NCBI RefSeq assembly: GCF_018128905.1
Contig: NZ_CP063808.1
Location: 5,084,001 to 5,148,000 of the forward strand
From: Streptomyces sp. A2-16
GTDB taxonomy: Bacteria > Actinomycetota > Actinomycetes > Streptomycetales > Streptomycetaceae
Reading direction: 5' to 3'
Length of the DNA stretch: 64,000 nucleotides
In this document: piece by piece, positions 34,869-43,574 of the stretch
Layout: every line of letters begins with the position of its first letter
How positions within the stretch are numbered: position 1 is the stretch's first letter
Translations under genes and position numbers: made by a program
Notes under the pieces: generated by a model
Told to the model about the DNA's origin: nothing
What the model saw: the letters and a program-made list of their open reading frames with translations, nothing else
Database searches by the model: none

Positions 34869-34993
34869 AGGCGGCAGACGCCCGCATACGGACGACGGCC
34901 CACACCCCGGGCGCCGGCTCACCGTTCCCCTCCCCGGCCGCCGCGGCCCCGAATCCTGAGCTGCTGCGGCAGCACAGAGGGGCGAGCCGAACC

Positions 34994-35164
34994 TCAGAAA
35001 CTGCGGATGATGAACCAGACGGCGACCCCCAGCACCGCCAAGGCCCCGCCGACCGAGACGGTGCGGCCGACGCCCTCGTGCACGTTGTCGGCTATCACGT
35101 TGCCGACGAAGCCGACGAGTGGCGCCACGACGATGATCAAAAAGATGCCGATCGCGTGGTTCAT
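34994..35164 (-). CDS. Small two-helix membrane protein
   Basis: A 56-residue protein with two membrane segments (IGIFLIIVVAPLVGFVGNVIA and VGGALAVLGVAVWFIIRSF) separated by a short charged loop (DNVHEGVGR). Start ATG 35164. The family is a small conserved membrane peptide of actinobacteria with unknown role. Confidence 0.7.
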   Translation of the reverse strand: MNHAIGIFLIIVVAPLVGFVGNVIADNVHEGVGRTVSVGGALAVLGVAVWFIIRSF

Positions 35165-35265
35165 CACAGCTCTCGCCCCCCGGTGAGGATCACTCTCGCA
35201 GTGACCAAGGAGCAAGATCGTAGATCTGTCGGGAGTACGTACGCACGGACGGCGTCGAGCGGGCT

Positions 35266-36030
35266 TCAGGAAGCCGGCCCGACAGGGGGTGAAGTCAGGG
35301 CGTCCGAGATGGATTTGACGCCGCCGTGGGCGGTGAGTCCGCCGTCGACCGGGATCTCGGCGCCGGTGATGAAGGACGACTCGCCGGACAGGAGGAAGAC
35401 CACGAGCGGGACGACCTCGGCCACCGTGCCGGTGCGGCCGAGAGGTGTCTCGCGGATGTTCGCCTCGCGGAAGGCGGGTGCGGCGGAGGCGGTCATCTCG
35501 GTCTCGATGAAGCCGGGGTGGATGGTGTTGACGCGGATGCCGCGCGGGCCGAGCTCGGTCGCGGCGGCCTTCGACAGGCCCCGCAGCGCCCATTTGCTCG
35601 TCGTGTAGGCGACCGGGTAGTGGCCGGTGAGCGCGGCGGTGGAGCCGACGTTGACGATGGACGAGCCGGGTGGCATCAGCGGCGCCAGGTGCTGGATGGC
35701 GAGGAGCGGGCCGGTGACGTTGACGGCGTGGACCCGGGCGACGTCGTCCGGGGTCACCTCGCCGAGCCGGGCGCGCCAGGTGATGCCGGCGTTGTTGACC
35801 AGGCCGTGGACCTGGCCGTACGACTCCCGCAGTTCGGCGGCGAGTTGGGCCCACTGCGCCTCGTCGGTGACGTCGAGGTGGCGGCAGCCGGGGGCCTGGG
35901 TCACGTCGGTGGCGATGACATGGGCCCCCTCGCGGGTCAGGGCCTCGACCTCGGCGGCTCCCTGACCGCGCGCGGCGCCGGTGACGACGACGACCTTGCC
36001 GTCGAGTCTCCTGGGGTGCGGGTCGTTCAC
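35266..36030 (-). CDS. Short-chain dehydrogenase/reductase, last gene of catabolic operon
   Basis: A 254-residue SDR. GTG 36030 overlaps the upstream stop (GTGA) and has GGGAG upstream. The NAD(P) motif is VVVTGAARGQGAAE, then NNAG, catalytic Ser/Tyr/Lys in NVGSTAALTGHYPVAYTTSK, and GFIETEM. It would oxidise or reduce a hydroxy/keto intermediate. It is the seventh gene of the leftward operon under the LysR at 42338. Confidence 0.92.
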   Translation of the reverse strand: MNDPHPRRLDGKVVVVTGAARGQGAAEVEALTREGAHVIATDVTQAPGCRHLDVTDEAQWAQLAAELRESYGQVHGLVNNAGITWRARLGEVTPDDVARVHAVNVTGPLLAIQHLAPLMPPGSSIVNVGSTAALTGHYPVAYTTSKWALRGLSKAAATELGPRGIRVNTIHPGFIETEMTASAAPAFREANIRETPLGRTGTVAEVVPLVVFLLSGESSFITGAEIPVDGGLTAHGGVKSISDALTSPPVGPAS

Positions 36031-36998
36031 GGCCGCTCCCTGCTTCGGCGCCGGGCGGTCGGCACGGGCACCGGATCCTCGCCGGGAACCACGGTGTTGG
36101 AGACGGTGCCGATGCCCTCCACGGTGAGCGTGACTCTGTCGCCCGGCTTCAGCGGCGGCGGGGACTGCTCGCCCCGCACGCCCCACAGCTCGGCGAGGCA
36201 GCCGCCGTTGCCGCAGGTGCCCGAGCCGAGGACGTCGCCGGGTCGGACGGCGGTGCCGCGTGAGGCGTAGGCGACCATCTCCTCGAAGGTCCAGCTCATG
36301 TTGGAGAGCAGGTCCTTGCCGACGACCTCGCCGTTCACCTCGGCGGTCAGCGCCAGCCGCAGGAATCCGTCGGCGTCGCGGCAGGGCTCCAGCTCGTCGG
36401 CGGTGACGAGGTAGGGGCCGAGGGTGGTGGCGCTGTCCTTGCCCTTGCAGGGGCCGAGGCGGACCTGCATCTCGCGGGACTGCAGGTCCCGTGCGGACCA
36501 GTCGTTGAAGACCGTGTAGCCGATGATGCAGTCCCGTGCCTGCTCCGGCGTCAGGTCCCGCCCCTCCCGGCCGATGACGGCGGCGACCTCCAGTTCGAAG
36601 TCGAGGACATCGCTGCCCGGAGGCATGGGGACGTCGTCGCGGGCTCCGATGACCGCGTACGGGTTGGTGAAGTAGAACGTGGGGGCGTCGTACCAGGCTT
36701 CGGGCACCCCGCCGACGCCGTCCACGGAGCGCCGTACCCCTTCGACGTGCTCCTCGAAGGTGACGAAGTCCCGCACCGTGGGCGGCTGCAGCGGGGGAAG
36801 CAGCCGCACCTCGGACGCATGGGGGCCCGGCGGGGCGTCGAGCGCGGCGGCGCCGACGTCCAGGAGCGCGTCGAGTCCGTCGCCGGAGCCGAGCAGCTCG
36901 GTGAGCGAGCGCACCCCGGGGACCGGGAGGAGGGTGCCGTCCTCCGCCACGACGGCGACCCGGTGCTGGTCTCGGTGTTCATAGGTGGCGAAACGCAT
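36027..36998 (-). CDS. Fumarylacetoacetate hydrolase family protein (second copy)
   Basis: A 323-residue FAH-family enzyme with the metal-site segment VLDFELEVAAVIGREG, the CIIGYTVFNDWSARDLQ motif and the GSGTCGNGG loop. Such enzymes hydrolyse or isomerise ring-fission diketo acids. It lies 23 nt after the VOC dioxygenase and is coupled to the SDR by a 4-nt overlap. The operon has another FAH at 41217, so the two likely act on successive intermediates. Confidence 0.9.
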   Translation of the reverse strand: MRFATYEHRDQHRVAVVAEDGTLLPVPGVRSLTELLGSGDGLDALLDVGAAALDAPPGPHASEVRLLPPLQPPTVRDFVTFEEHVEGVRRSVDGVGGVPEAWYDAPTFYFTNPYAVIGARDDVPMPPGSDVLDFELEVAAVIGREGRDLTPEQARDCIIGYTVFNDWSARDLQSREMQVRLGPCKGKDSATTLGPYLVTADELEPCRDADGFLRLALTAEVNGEVVGKDLLSNMSWTFEEMVAYASRGTAVRPGDVLGSGTCGNGGCLAELWGVRGEQSPPPLKPGDRVTLTVEGIGTVSNTVVPGEDPVPVPTARRRSRERP

Positions 36999-37021
36999 GC
37001 GGGGCTCCAGGCTCCGAGGGA

Positions 37022-37960
37022 TCAGACCGGCGGGGCGACGAACACGCCGCGGTCGACGTCGTTGAAGGACTCCTTGGCGACGAGCTCGTTCATGGGGTTG
37101 GCGGTGCCCCACTGGTCGGTGACCTCGGGCTGGGAGAAGTCGTAGACGTGGGGGTGCCAGGTGTCCTCGTCGAGCACCTCCAGCTCCGTCGTGTACTCCA
37201 CGGTGTTGCCGTGCGGGTCGAGGAAGTACGTGAAGGTGTTGTCGCCCGCCAGGTGCCGGCCGGGCCCCCAGACCTTCTGGGTTCCGGCCCGCATCACCCG
37301 CCCGGAGCCGCGCATGTACTCGTCCAGTCCGCGCATCTCGAAGGAGACGTGGTGCAGGGAGGTGTGCGGGCCCTTGGCGATGGCCATGGAGTGGTGCTGG
37401 TTGCTGATCCGCATGAAGTGCATGACGTCGCCGACGTACGGCGAGCTGAGCGTGTCGGAGTGGCGGAAGCCGAGGTGCCGCTCGTACCACTCGCGGGTCC
37501 GGTCGAGGTCCGGCGAGTTCAGCACGACGTGCGACAGCTTGACCGGGATGGACTCCTTCTCCTCGATCCTGCGGTGCTGCCGTACGTCCACGTCGGCGGA
37601 GACCTCGATGGTGCGGCCGTCGATGTCGAAGAAGCGGAAGCCGTAGCCGCCTCCGGGGGTGTCCACCTTGCCCGGCTGGGAGATCAACTGGACTCCGCCC
37701 GTCAGGAGTTGTTCGGCGAGGGTGTCCACGTCCGCGGTGGAGCCGGCGCCGTAGGAGACCAGGTCGAGGCGCTTCTCCTCGGCCTTGCGCAGGCGTACGA
37801 CGTACTGTTCGGGGCTGCCTTCGGCGGCGAGGAAGGAGATGCCGGAGTCCTCGGCGACCTTGGTCAGGCCCCAGACGCCGGCGTAGAAGTCGAGTTGCTT
37901 GTCGTAGTCGGGTACGGCGAGGTCGACGTGCCGCAGATGGGTCAGCAGACGTGCGCTCAT
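37022..37960 (-). CDS. Extradiol (VOC) ring-cleavage dioxygenase
   Basis: A 312-residue type I extradiol dioxygenase made of two VOC modules (1-120 and 138-290). The active C-terminal module keeps the 2-His-1-carboxylate site: His144 (KLSHVVLN), His204 (LHHVSFEM) and Glu255 (GNTVEYTTE), so Fe(II)/Mn(II) meta-cleavage of a catechol-type ring is expected. It follows the amidohydrolase gene by 25 nt. Confidence 0.92.
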   Translation of the reverse strand: MSARLLTHLRHVDLAVPDYDKQLDFYAGVWGLTKVAEDSGISFLAAEGSPEQYVVRLRKAEEKRLDLVSYGAGSTADVDTLAEQLLTGGVQLISQPGKVDTPGGGYGFRFFDIDGRTIEVSADVDVRQHRRIEEKESIPVKLSHVVLNSPDLDRTREWYERHLGFRHSDTLSSPYVGDVMHFMRISNQHHSMAIAKGPHTSLHHVSFEMRGLDEYMRGSGRVMRAGTQKVWGPGRHLAGDNTFTYFLDPHGNTVEYTTELEVLDEDTWHPHVYDFSQPEVTDQWGTANPMNELVAKESFNDVDRGVFVAPPV

Positions 37961-37985
37961 GGTGGGGGTTCCTCCTCTGTGAGGT

Positions 37986-39059
37986 TCAGGTCAGGCGCAG
38001 CAGGGCCGCCGCGTTCCCGCCGCGGACGGCGTGGAAGTCGGCGTCGGGAAGGCGGGCGGCGCGCAGTGCACCCACCGGGTCCTCGGTGCCCATGTCGAAG
38101 GGGAAGTCGGAGCCGAGCAGCACACGGTCCGCGCCGGCCGCGTCGATCAGCGCCCGCAGGACGTGCGGGTCGTGGACCAGGGAGTCGAAGTACAGGTGCT
38201 TGAGGTAGCTGCTGGGCGGGTGGGCGCAGCCCGCGCCCGCGTCGGAGCGGGCGGACCAAGCGTGATCGGAGCGGCCGATGTGGGTGGGCAGATAGCCTCC
38301 GCCGTGGGCGGCGATCAGCTTCAGCTCGGGGTGCCGGTCCAGGACCCCGGAGAAGATCAGGTGCGAGAGTGCGACGGCGTTCTCGGTGGGCTGGCCGACG
38401 GTGTTGGACAGGTACCACTGGTCCAGTCGCTCGTCGAGCGTGCAGCCGAAGGGGTGCAGGAAGAGGATCGCGCCGGTCGCGGCGGCCCGGGCCCAGAAGG
38501 GCTCGTACGCCGGGTCGGACAGCTCCCGTCCCGGGGCGTGGCTGGAGATCTCCACGCCCAGCAGCCCCTGTTCCAGGGCTTGGTCCAGGGCCCGCACCGC
38601 CTGCTGCGGGTGCTGGAGGGGGACCAGGCCGAGCCCGTACAGCCGGTCGGGCGCCTGGGCGCAGTGTGCGGCCGTGGCCTCGGCCGCGAGCCGGCACACC
38701 TTCTCGGCCGTCTCCTCGTCGGCCCAGTAGTGGTAGTGCGACGGCGAGGGACTGACCAACTGCACGTCCACGCCTTGCGCGTCCATCGCGGCCAGCCGCA
38801 GTCGCACGTCGGTGGCCCTGGGCAGGGCGGCTCGGACCATGGGGCCGCTGACCGCGAGGGACGCGGGGCCGTTGCGGCGGGCCTCCAGCTCCCTGGCCTC
38901 GGTGAGTCCGGGGCACCCGGCCACCAGGGCCTCGACCTCGGGGATCATGAGGTGTGCGTGTACGTCGACGGTCGGGGACGGAGGTGCGTCCGCGTGCGCG
39001 GAGGAGCGGCGACCGGGTGGTGGACTTCCCTCGGCGGGCGGCGGAGCGTGGGTCGTCAC
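37986..39059 (-). CDS. Amidohydrolase-2 (ACMSD-like decarboxylase) family protein
   Basis: A 357-residue amidohydrolase of the ACMSD/gamma-resorcylate decarboxylase group. VDVHAHLMIPE gives the HxH metal pair, LGVEISSHAPG and LIAAHGGGYLP further His, and LGSDFPFDMG the final Asp. These catalyse decarboxylation or hydrolysis of ring or ring-fission products. The GTG at 39059 overlaps the monooxygenase stop (GTGA). Confidence 0.9.
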   Translation of the reverse strand: MTTHAPPPAEGSPPPGRRSSAHADAPPSPTVDVHAHLMIPEVEALVAGCPGLTEARELEARRNGPASLAVSGPMVRAALPRATDVRLRLAAMDAQGVDVQLVSPSPSHYHYWADEETAEKVCRLAAEATAAHCAQAPDRLYGLGLVPLQHPQQAVRALDQALEQGLLGVEISSHAPGRELSDPAYEPFWARAAATGAILFLHPFGCTLDERLDQWYLSNTVGQPTENAVALSHLIFSGVLDRHPELKLIAAHGGGYLPTHIGRSDHAWSARSDAGAGCAHPPSSYLKHLYFDSLVHDPHVLRALIDAAGADRVLLGSDFPFDMGTEDPVGALRAARLPDADFHAVRGGNAAALLRLT

Positions 39060-40189
39060 GGCAGCTCCTTGAGGGTGGTCATGGTGGCGTCGATGAGGCC
39101 GGGAACGTCACCGTGCACCCCGTCGAGCTGCCACTGCCCGATCCGCACGGACGCGTCGACGACCGTCCTGACCCGGTCGATCCGTCGCTCGTAGTAGCGC
39201 GTCAACAGGTCGGTGTCCCATGCGGACTCGCTCGTCAGCAGCAGGCTCAGCACCCAGGCGTCCTCCAGGGCCATCGCCGCGCCCTGTGCCAGCGTGGGCG
39301 GGCAGCAGTGCGCCGCGTCGCCGACGAGAACGACCCGCCCGCGGTGCCAGGACCCCTCCACCAGCATCTGGTCGAAGCAGGTGTAGTTCACCTGCTCCGG
39401 GTCGTTGATCGACTCGCGTATCTCGTCCCAGGCCCCGCCGTATCCCTCGGCGAGGCGGCGCATCTCCTGTGCGTACGACTCGGGCGGGATGGTGGCGCGG
39501 TCGCGGCTGGGCTCGACCAGATAGGCGTAGATCGTGTCCTTGCTGGTGGGCGTGTAGCCGGCGATGTAGCAGGGCCCGCCGTGGGAGAGGTCGCTGCGCT
39601 CCACGTCGGCCGGGCGGGGCGCAGGTGTCCGCCAGATCGCCATGCCGGTCGGCTCGGGTGCGGCGTCGATGCCGATGGCGGCGCGGGTCGCGGAGTGCAG
39701 GCCGTCGGCGGCCACGACGAGGTCGTAGCGTCCCTCGGTGCCGTCGCTGAGGCGGACGGTCACCGAGGTGTCGTCCTGGGCAAGGATGTCGGCGGTGGTG
39801 CCGAGGTGGACGGTCGCGCCGGATGCCTGGACGGCGTCGGCGAGGATGCGCTGGAGCACCGGGCGCTGCATGCCCAGGGTGGCGGGCAGGTCGTCTCCGC
39901 CGGTGCGCAGGACGTCGCCGACGTGGAGCACGGTGCCGTCAGGAGTCGTCAGCCCCAGGGAGTCGAAGGCGTAGCCGTGCTCGCGGACCTCGTCCCAGAC
40001 GCCGATCTCGCGCAGCACGCGAAGGGCGTTGCCCTGAAGGGTGATGCCGGAACCGCGTACGTTCCAGTCCGGCCTGGCCTCGACGAGGTCGACGTCGATG
40101 CCCGCCCGCCGCAGCAGGACGGTCACGGCGTTGCCGGAGGTGCCCCCTCCGACGACCAGGACTCGCCTTCTTCGCATCCTTGCTTCCAT
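39056..40189 (-). CDS. FAD-dependent aromatic monooxygenase
   Basis: A 377-residue group A flavin monooxygenase. ATG 40189 has AGGAG 7 nt upstream. The FAD motif is VLVVGGGTSGNAVTVLL, the DG-type motif VAADGLHSATR, and the second FAD site VVLVGDAAHCCPPTLAQG. It should hydroxylate the ring to create the catechol for the dioxygenase downstream. Confidence 0.92.
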   Translation of the reverse strand: MEARMRRRRVLVVGGGTSGNAVTVLLRRAGIDVDLVEARPDWNVRGSGITLQGNALRVLREIGVWDEVREHGYAFDSLGLTTPDGTVLHVGDVLRTGGDDLPATLGMQRPVLQRILADAVQASGATVHLGTTADILAQDDTSVTVRLSDGTEGRYDLVVAADGLHSATRAAIGIDAAPEPTGMAIWRTPAPRPADVERSDLSHGGPCYIAGYTPTSKDTIYAYLVEPSRDRATIPPESYAQEMRRLAEGYGGAWDEIRESINDPEQVNYTCFDQMLVEGSWHRGRVVLVGDAAHCCPPTLAQGAAMALEDAWVLSLLLTSESAWDTDLLTRYYERRIDRVRTVVDASVRIGQWQLDGVHGDVPGLIDATMTTLKELP

Positions 40190-40212
40190 GGCCAACTCCT
40201 TTGTTGGGCGGG

Positions 40213-41220
40213 TCACTTGACGGCGACCGGGTTGACGGGTGAGCCGACGGCTCCGGTGATGGGCAGGGGTGCGGCAGTGAGCCAGAACTCGTACACGCCG
40301 TCGGCCGCGCAGTCGTCGGCGAGCAGGTCGGGGTCCCACATCTCGCCGATCAGCAGGCCGATGTTGGGGATGGCGACCTGGTGCAGCGGCTGGAAGGCGG
40401 CGTCGAACTCGTTGGGCCGTACCTCGAAGCCCCAGGTGTCGGTGGCGATCGCGGCGATCTCGCTCGCGTGGAGCCAGCCGGCCGTGGTGAACGAGAGTCC
40501 GGGTGAGTCGCCTCCCGCGTAGTCCCCCCAGCCCTCGCGGCGGGCCCGTGTCAGCCGCCCGGTCCGTACGACGACGAGGTCACCGCGTCCTACGTGCACG
40601 CCGTGCGCCTGGGCCGTCGCGGTCAGGTGCTGCTCGGTGATCGCGAATCCGTCCGGCAGTTCGCCCCGTTCGTCGCCGATCACCCGGCCGACGTCGAGGA
40701 GGACACCACGTCCGGCGACGTACGGGGCCATGTGCTCGATGCCGGTGACGAGGTCGCCTTCGGAGGTGACGGTGGCAGCGGCGTCGCGGCCGTTCCACGC
40801 CTTGCCGTGGTCGAAGATGTGCCCGAGCCCGTCCCATTGGGTGGAGCACTGCAGGGGCATCGCGATCACGTCGTCGGCGCCGCCGATGCCGTGCGGGAAG
40901 CCCTGGTTGCCGAGGGCGGCGTCGGTGCCGGTGTCGAGCATGGTGTGGACGGGGTTGGTGCGACGGCGCCAGCCCTTCTGCGGGCCGTTCATGTCGAAGC
41001 GCTGCGACAGCGAGAAGGCGGTGCCCCGCCGGACCAGCGCCGCACCTTCGCGGCGCTTCGCCTCGTCGAGGAAGTTCAGCGTGCCGAGGACGTCCTCCGT
41101 TCCCCAACGCCCCCAGTTGGAGTACGCCTTGGCGGCGTCGGCGATGGCACCCTCGGGGTCGTGGCGGTTCAGGGTGCGTGGGTCGTGACGCGTGGCAGCG
41201 TCTCGGCCGTGGCGGTTCAC
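40213..41220 (-). CDS. Cyclase-family (kynurenine-formamidase-like) hydrolase
   Basis: A 335-residue protein of the cyclase family. GTG 41220 overlaps the FAH stop (GTGA). The usual metal motif HxGTHxD is replaced by CSTQWDGLGHIFDHG, a form common in actinobacterial members that accompany ring-cleavage genes. The exact substrate is unknown; amide or lactone hydrolysis is likely. Confidence 0.88.
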   Translation of the reverse strand: MNRHGRDAATRHDPRTLNRHDPEGAIADAAKAYSNWGRWGTEDVLGTLNFLDEAKRREGAALVRRGTAFSLSQRFDMNGPQKGWRRRTNPVHTMLDTGTDAALGNQGFPHGIGGADDVIAMPLQCSTQWDGLGHIFDHGKAWNGRDAAATVTSEGDLVTGIEHMAPYVAGRGVLLDVGRVIGDERGELPDGFAITEQHLTATAQAHGVHVGRGDLVVVRTGRLTRARREGWGDYAGGDSPGLSFTTAGWLHASEIAAIATDTWGFEVRPNEFDAAFQPLHQVAIPNIGLLIGEMWDPDLLADDCAADGVYEFWLTAAPLPITGAVGSPVNPVAVK

Positions 41221-42209
41221 CGTGTCTCCGCCACGCAGCGGGTGCGCTGTGCACCGAGCCCGGTGACGGAGCCCTCCATCACGTCGCCGTCGCGCAGCAA
41301 CCGGCCCCAGTGGATGCCGTTCCCGGCCGGGCTGCCCGTCAACACCAGGTCCCCGGGCAGGAGTTGGGCGGTCTGCGAGATGTACGACACCAGCCGCGCG
41401 ACCCCGAACAGCATGTCCTTGGTGGACTCGTCCTGCATGGTGTCGCCGTTGAGCTTGAGGGTGACCCGCAGGTCTCCCGGGTCGGCGATTGACGCGGCCG
41501 GCACGATCCACGGCCCGAGCGGGGTGAATCCGGGCGCGTTCTTGCACCGCAGCCAGTCCGTGCCGATGGCCTTCATGTCCCGCCGGAAGACGGTGGCCCG
41601 GTCCGTGAGGTCGTTGGCGATCGTGTAGCCGGCGACGTGCTCCAGAGCGTCCTCGACGGACACCCGCTGGGCGGGCCTGCCGATGACGACCGCCAACTCC
41701 AGCTCCCAGTCCGGCTGCTGCGCCCAGGAGGGGAGCACGACGTCGTCGTAGGGGCCGGTGATCGCGCTCGGCAGGCCGATGAAGACGTACGGCAGGTCCT
41801 CGGCGGCGCGGCGGTCCATGACCGCGGCGATCTCCGCGCGCGCCTCCTCGACCGTGCGGGGGTCGTCGGGGGCGCGGTGGGCGACCTCCAGGTCGATCAC
41901 GTGCTGCCGGTAGTTGGCGCCGGACTGGAAGACCTGGCGGGGCTCGACCGGGGCGTGTACGCGCAGCCCCTCCAGCGGTTGCCAGTCGGCCGTGGTGTCG
42001 GCCGCGAGTTCGTGCAGGCGAGCAAGGAGCGCGTCCCAGCGTTCGAGGATCCGCCGGGTCGTCAGGGCGGGCTCCGCGAGGGCCGCGCTCAGGTCCAGTA
42101 CCTGTCCCCCAGGGATCGCAAGTGCGGGGAAGGGTGCCTGGTCCGGGGCGGAGAGGGAGCCGAGGGCGAAGGGTCCGGAGAAGGACGCGGAAGCGGCTGC
42201 GGGTTTCAC
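41217..42209 (-). CDS. Fumarylacetoacetate hydrolase family protein, first gene of operon
   Basis: A 330-residue FAH-family enzyme. The start is GTG 42209 with TGGAGGAC 7 nt upstream; the frame is open to 42296 but that part is promoter/operator DNA. Key segments are DWELELAVVIGRPAQRV, AGYTIANDLTDR and LVLTGSPAGNG. It opens the seven-gene operon divergent from LysR. Confidence 0.9.
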   Translation of the reverse strand: MKPAAASASFSGPFALGSLSAPDQAPFPALAIPGGQVLDLSAALAEPALTTRRILERWDALLARLHELAADTTADWQPLEGLRVHAPVEPRQVFQSGANYRQHVIDLEVAHRAPDDPRTVEEARAEIAAVMDRRAAEDLPYVFIGLPSAITGPYDDVVLPSWAQQPDWELELAVVIGRPAQRVSVEDALEHVAGYTIANDLTDRATVFRRDMKAIGTDWLRCKNAPGFTPLGPWIVPAASIADPGDLRVTLKLNGDTMQDESTKDMLFGVARLVSYISQTAQLLPGDLVLTGSPAGNGIHWGRLLRDGDVMEGSVTGLGAQRTRCVAETR

Positions 42210-42220
42210 GGGGATGTCCT

Positions 42221-42275
42221 CCAGATTGCGGTGGGACCAATCTGGGGCCTCAGCCGTTAATCTGGGAAATAGATT
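42221..42275. promoter_or_regulatory. LysR-type operator region
   Basis: Between the FAH gene (42209) and LysR (42338): CCAGATTG-N9-CAATCTGG (42221-42245) and AATCT-N7-AGATT (42259-42275). Both use the same AATCT/AGATT half-site; the second contains a T-N11-A LysR box (ATCTGGGAAATAGAT). They fit a recognition/activation site pair. Confidence 0.75.
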
Positions 42276-42337
42276 CTTCAGATGTTGATCATCCACCTGG
42301 TAGATGCCATGCGTGGCGGCCCAGCCATGGAGGCGCC

Positions 42338-43279
42338 GTGTCCCTCTCCAGCCTCGATCTCAACCTCGTGCTGTCCCTGCGGGCCCTGCTGGAGGAACGC
42401 AATGTCACCCGCGCCGGGCAGCGCGTCGGACTCAGCCAGCCTGCCATGAGCGCCGCACTGGCGCGCCTGCGGCGGCACTTCGACGACGAGCTGATCTCAC
42501 GCGCCGGCAAACAGTACGAACTGACCGCCCTCGGCCGCGCCCTGCTGGACCGCACCGCGACCGCGTGCGACCTGCTGGAACGGGTCTTCACCAGCAGGGC
42601 CGACTTCGCCCCGGACAGCGAGGAGCACGAGTTCACCCTGCTCACCTCCGACTACGCGCTCAGCGTCTTCGGCGCCGAGCTCGCCCAGCGGGTGCACGCC
42701 GAGGCCCCGGGGGTACGGCTGCGCTTCCAGCGCACGCCCGGAGACGTCACGGAGGACACCGAAACCCTGCTCAGCACGGCCGACGGGCTGCTGATGCCGC
42801 ACGGTGTCATCAGCGGCTTCCCCGCCGTGGAGCTGTTCGCCGACCGCTGGGTCTTCCTCGTCGCCGAGACCAACGACGAGGTCGGCGAGCAGCTGACCAT
42901 GGACGACCTGGCACGGCTGCCCTGGGTCGTCTACCAGCGCGCCTACGACGCCCCGGCCGCCCGGCAGTTGAGCATGCTCGGTGTCGATCCCCGCGTGGAG
43001 GTCTTCGTCGACAGCTTCCAGGCACTGCCCTTCCTGGTCGCCGGCACCCGGCGGATCGCCCTGGTGCAACAGCGTCTGGCCGAGCTGCTGAACGGAGTGG
43101 CCGCCGTACGCCGTATGGAACCGCCCTACGGGGCCGTCCCCCTCCAGGAGGCGCTGTGGTGGCATCCGGTGCACACCCACGACGCGGCCCACATCTGGCT
43201 GCGCGAGACCGCGGCCCGGGTGGGAGCGGAGCTGGCCGCGTCCGAACCCAGCCGTAGCGCAGCCGTTGGACCGAGGTGA
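42338..43279 (+). CDS. LysR-family transcriptional regulator
   Basis: A 313-residue LysR regulator. The GTG at 42338 has GGAGG 5 nt upstream. The HTH is LDLNLVLSLRALLEERNVTRAGQ-RVGLSQPAMSAALARLR, followed by a coiled linker and an effector domain of periplasmic-binding fold (TLLTSDYALSVFGAELAQ onwards). It probably senses an aromatic acid and activates the divergent operon. Confidence 0.93.
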   Translation: MSLSSLDLNLVLSLRALLEERNVTRAGQRVGLSQPAMSAALARLRRHFDDELISRAGKQYELTALGRALLDRTATACDLLERVFTSRADFAPDSEEHEFTLLTSDYALSVFGAELAQRVHAEAPGVRLRFQRTPGDVTEDTETLLSTADGLLMPHGVISGFPAVELFADRWVFLVAETNDEVGEQLTMDDLARLPWVVYQRAYDAPAARQLSMLGVDPRVEVFVDSFQALPFLVAGTRRIALVQQRLAELLNGVAAVRRMEPPYGAVPLQEALWWHPVHTHDAAHIWLRETAARVGAELAASEPSRSAAVGPR

Positions 43280-43303
43280 CGGTTGCCCTCGTGGGCCCTG
43301 ACT

Positions 43304-43318
43304 ATCCAGGCACTGGAT
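43304..43318. promoter_or_regulatory. Palindrome upstream of MFS gene
   Basis: ATCCAG-GCA-CTGGAT, a perfect 6-3-6 palindrome in the 295-bp gap between LysR and the MFS gene. It is a candidate operator. Nothing else is seen in this gap. Confidence 0.4.
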
Positions 43319-43574
43319 GATCCGCATCTTCGATATCGATCGGACACGGGCTAGGCATGACCTGTTCGCTGCCCCATAGTCATCTCAACCCGGCGCCGGA
43401 GCCGCACCGTCACAAGCTGCCGGAACCGCGCGGACGTCGCCCGGCGAGCCGACCCGCCGCGACGCCCGACGGCCACCGGAGCCCACTTCCGAGGCCGCCA
43501 CGAGCACCGGGCACCCCGCCCAGGACGGCCGCCCCGTCCCGTTCCCCTCCCGACACGCCCCGTGGAGTTCCCGC

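Noticed and set aside
42210..42296. N-terminal extension of the FAH protein from an ATG at 42296
   Set aside because: That segment carries the LysR operator sequences, and the GTG at 42209 has a good ribosome site.
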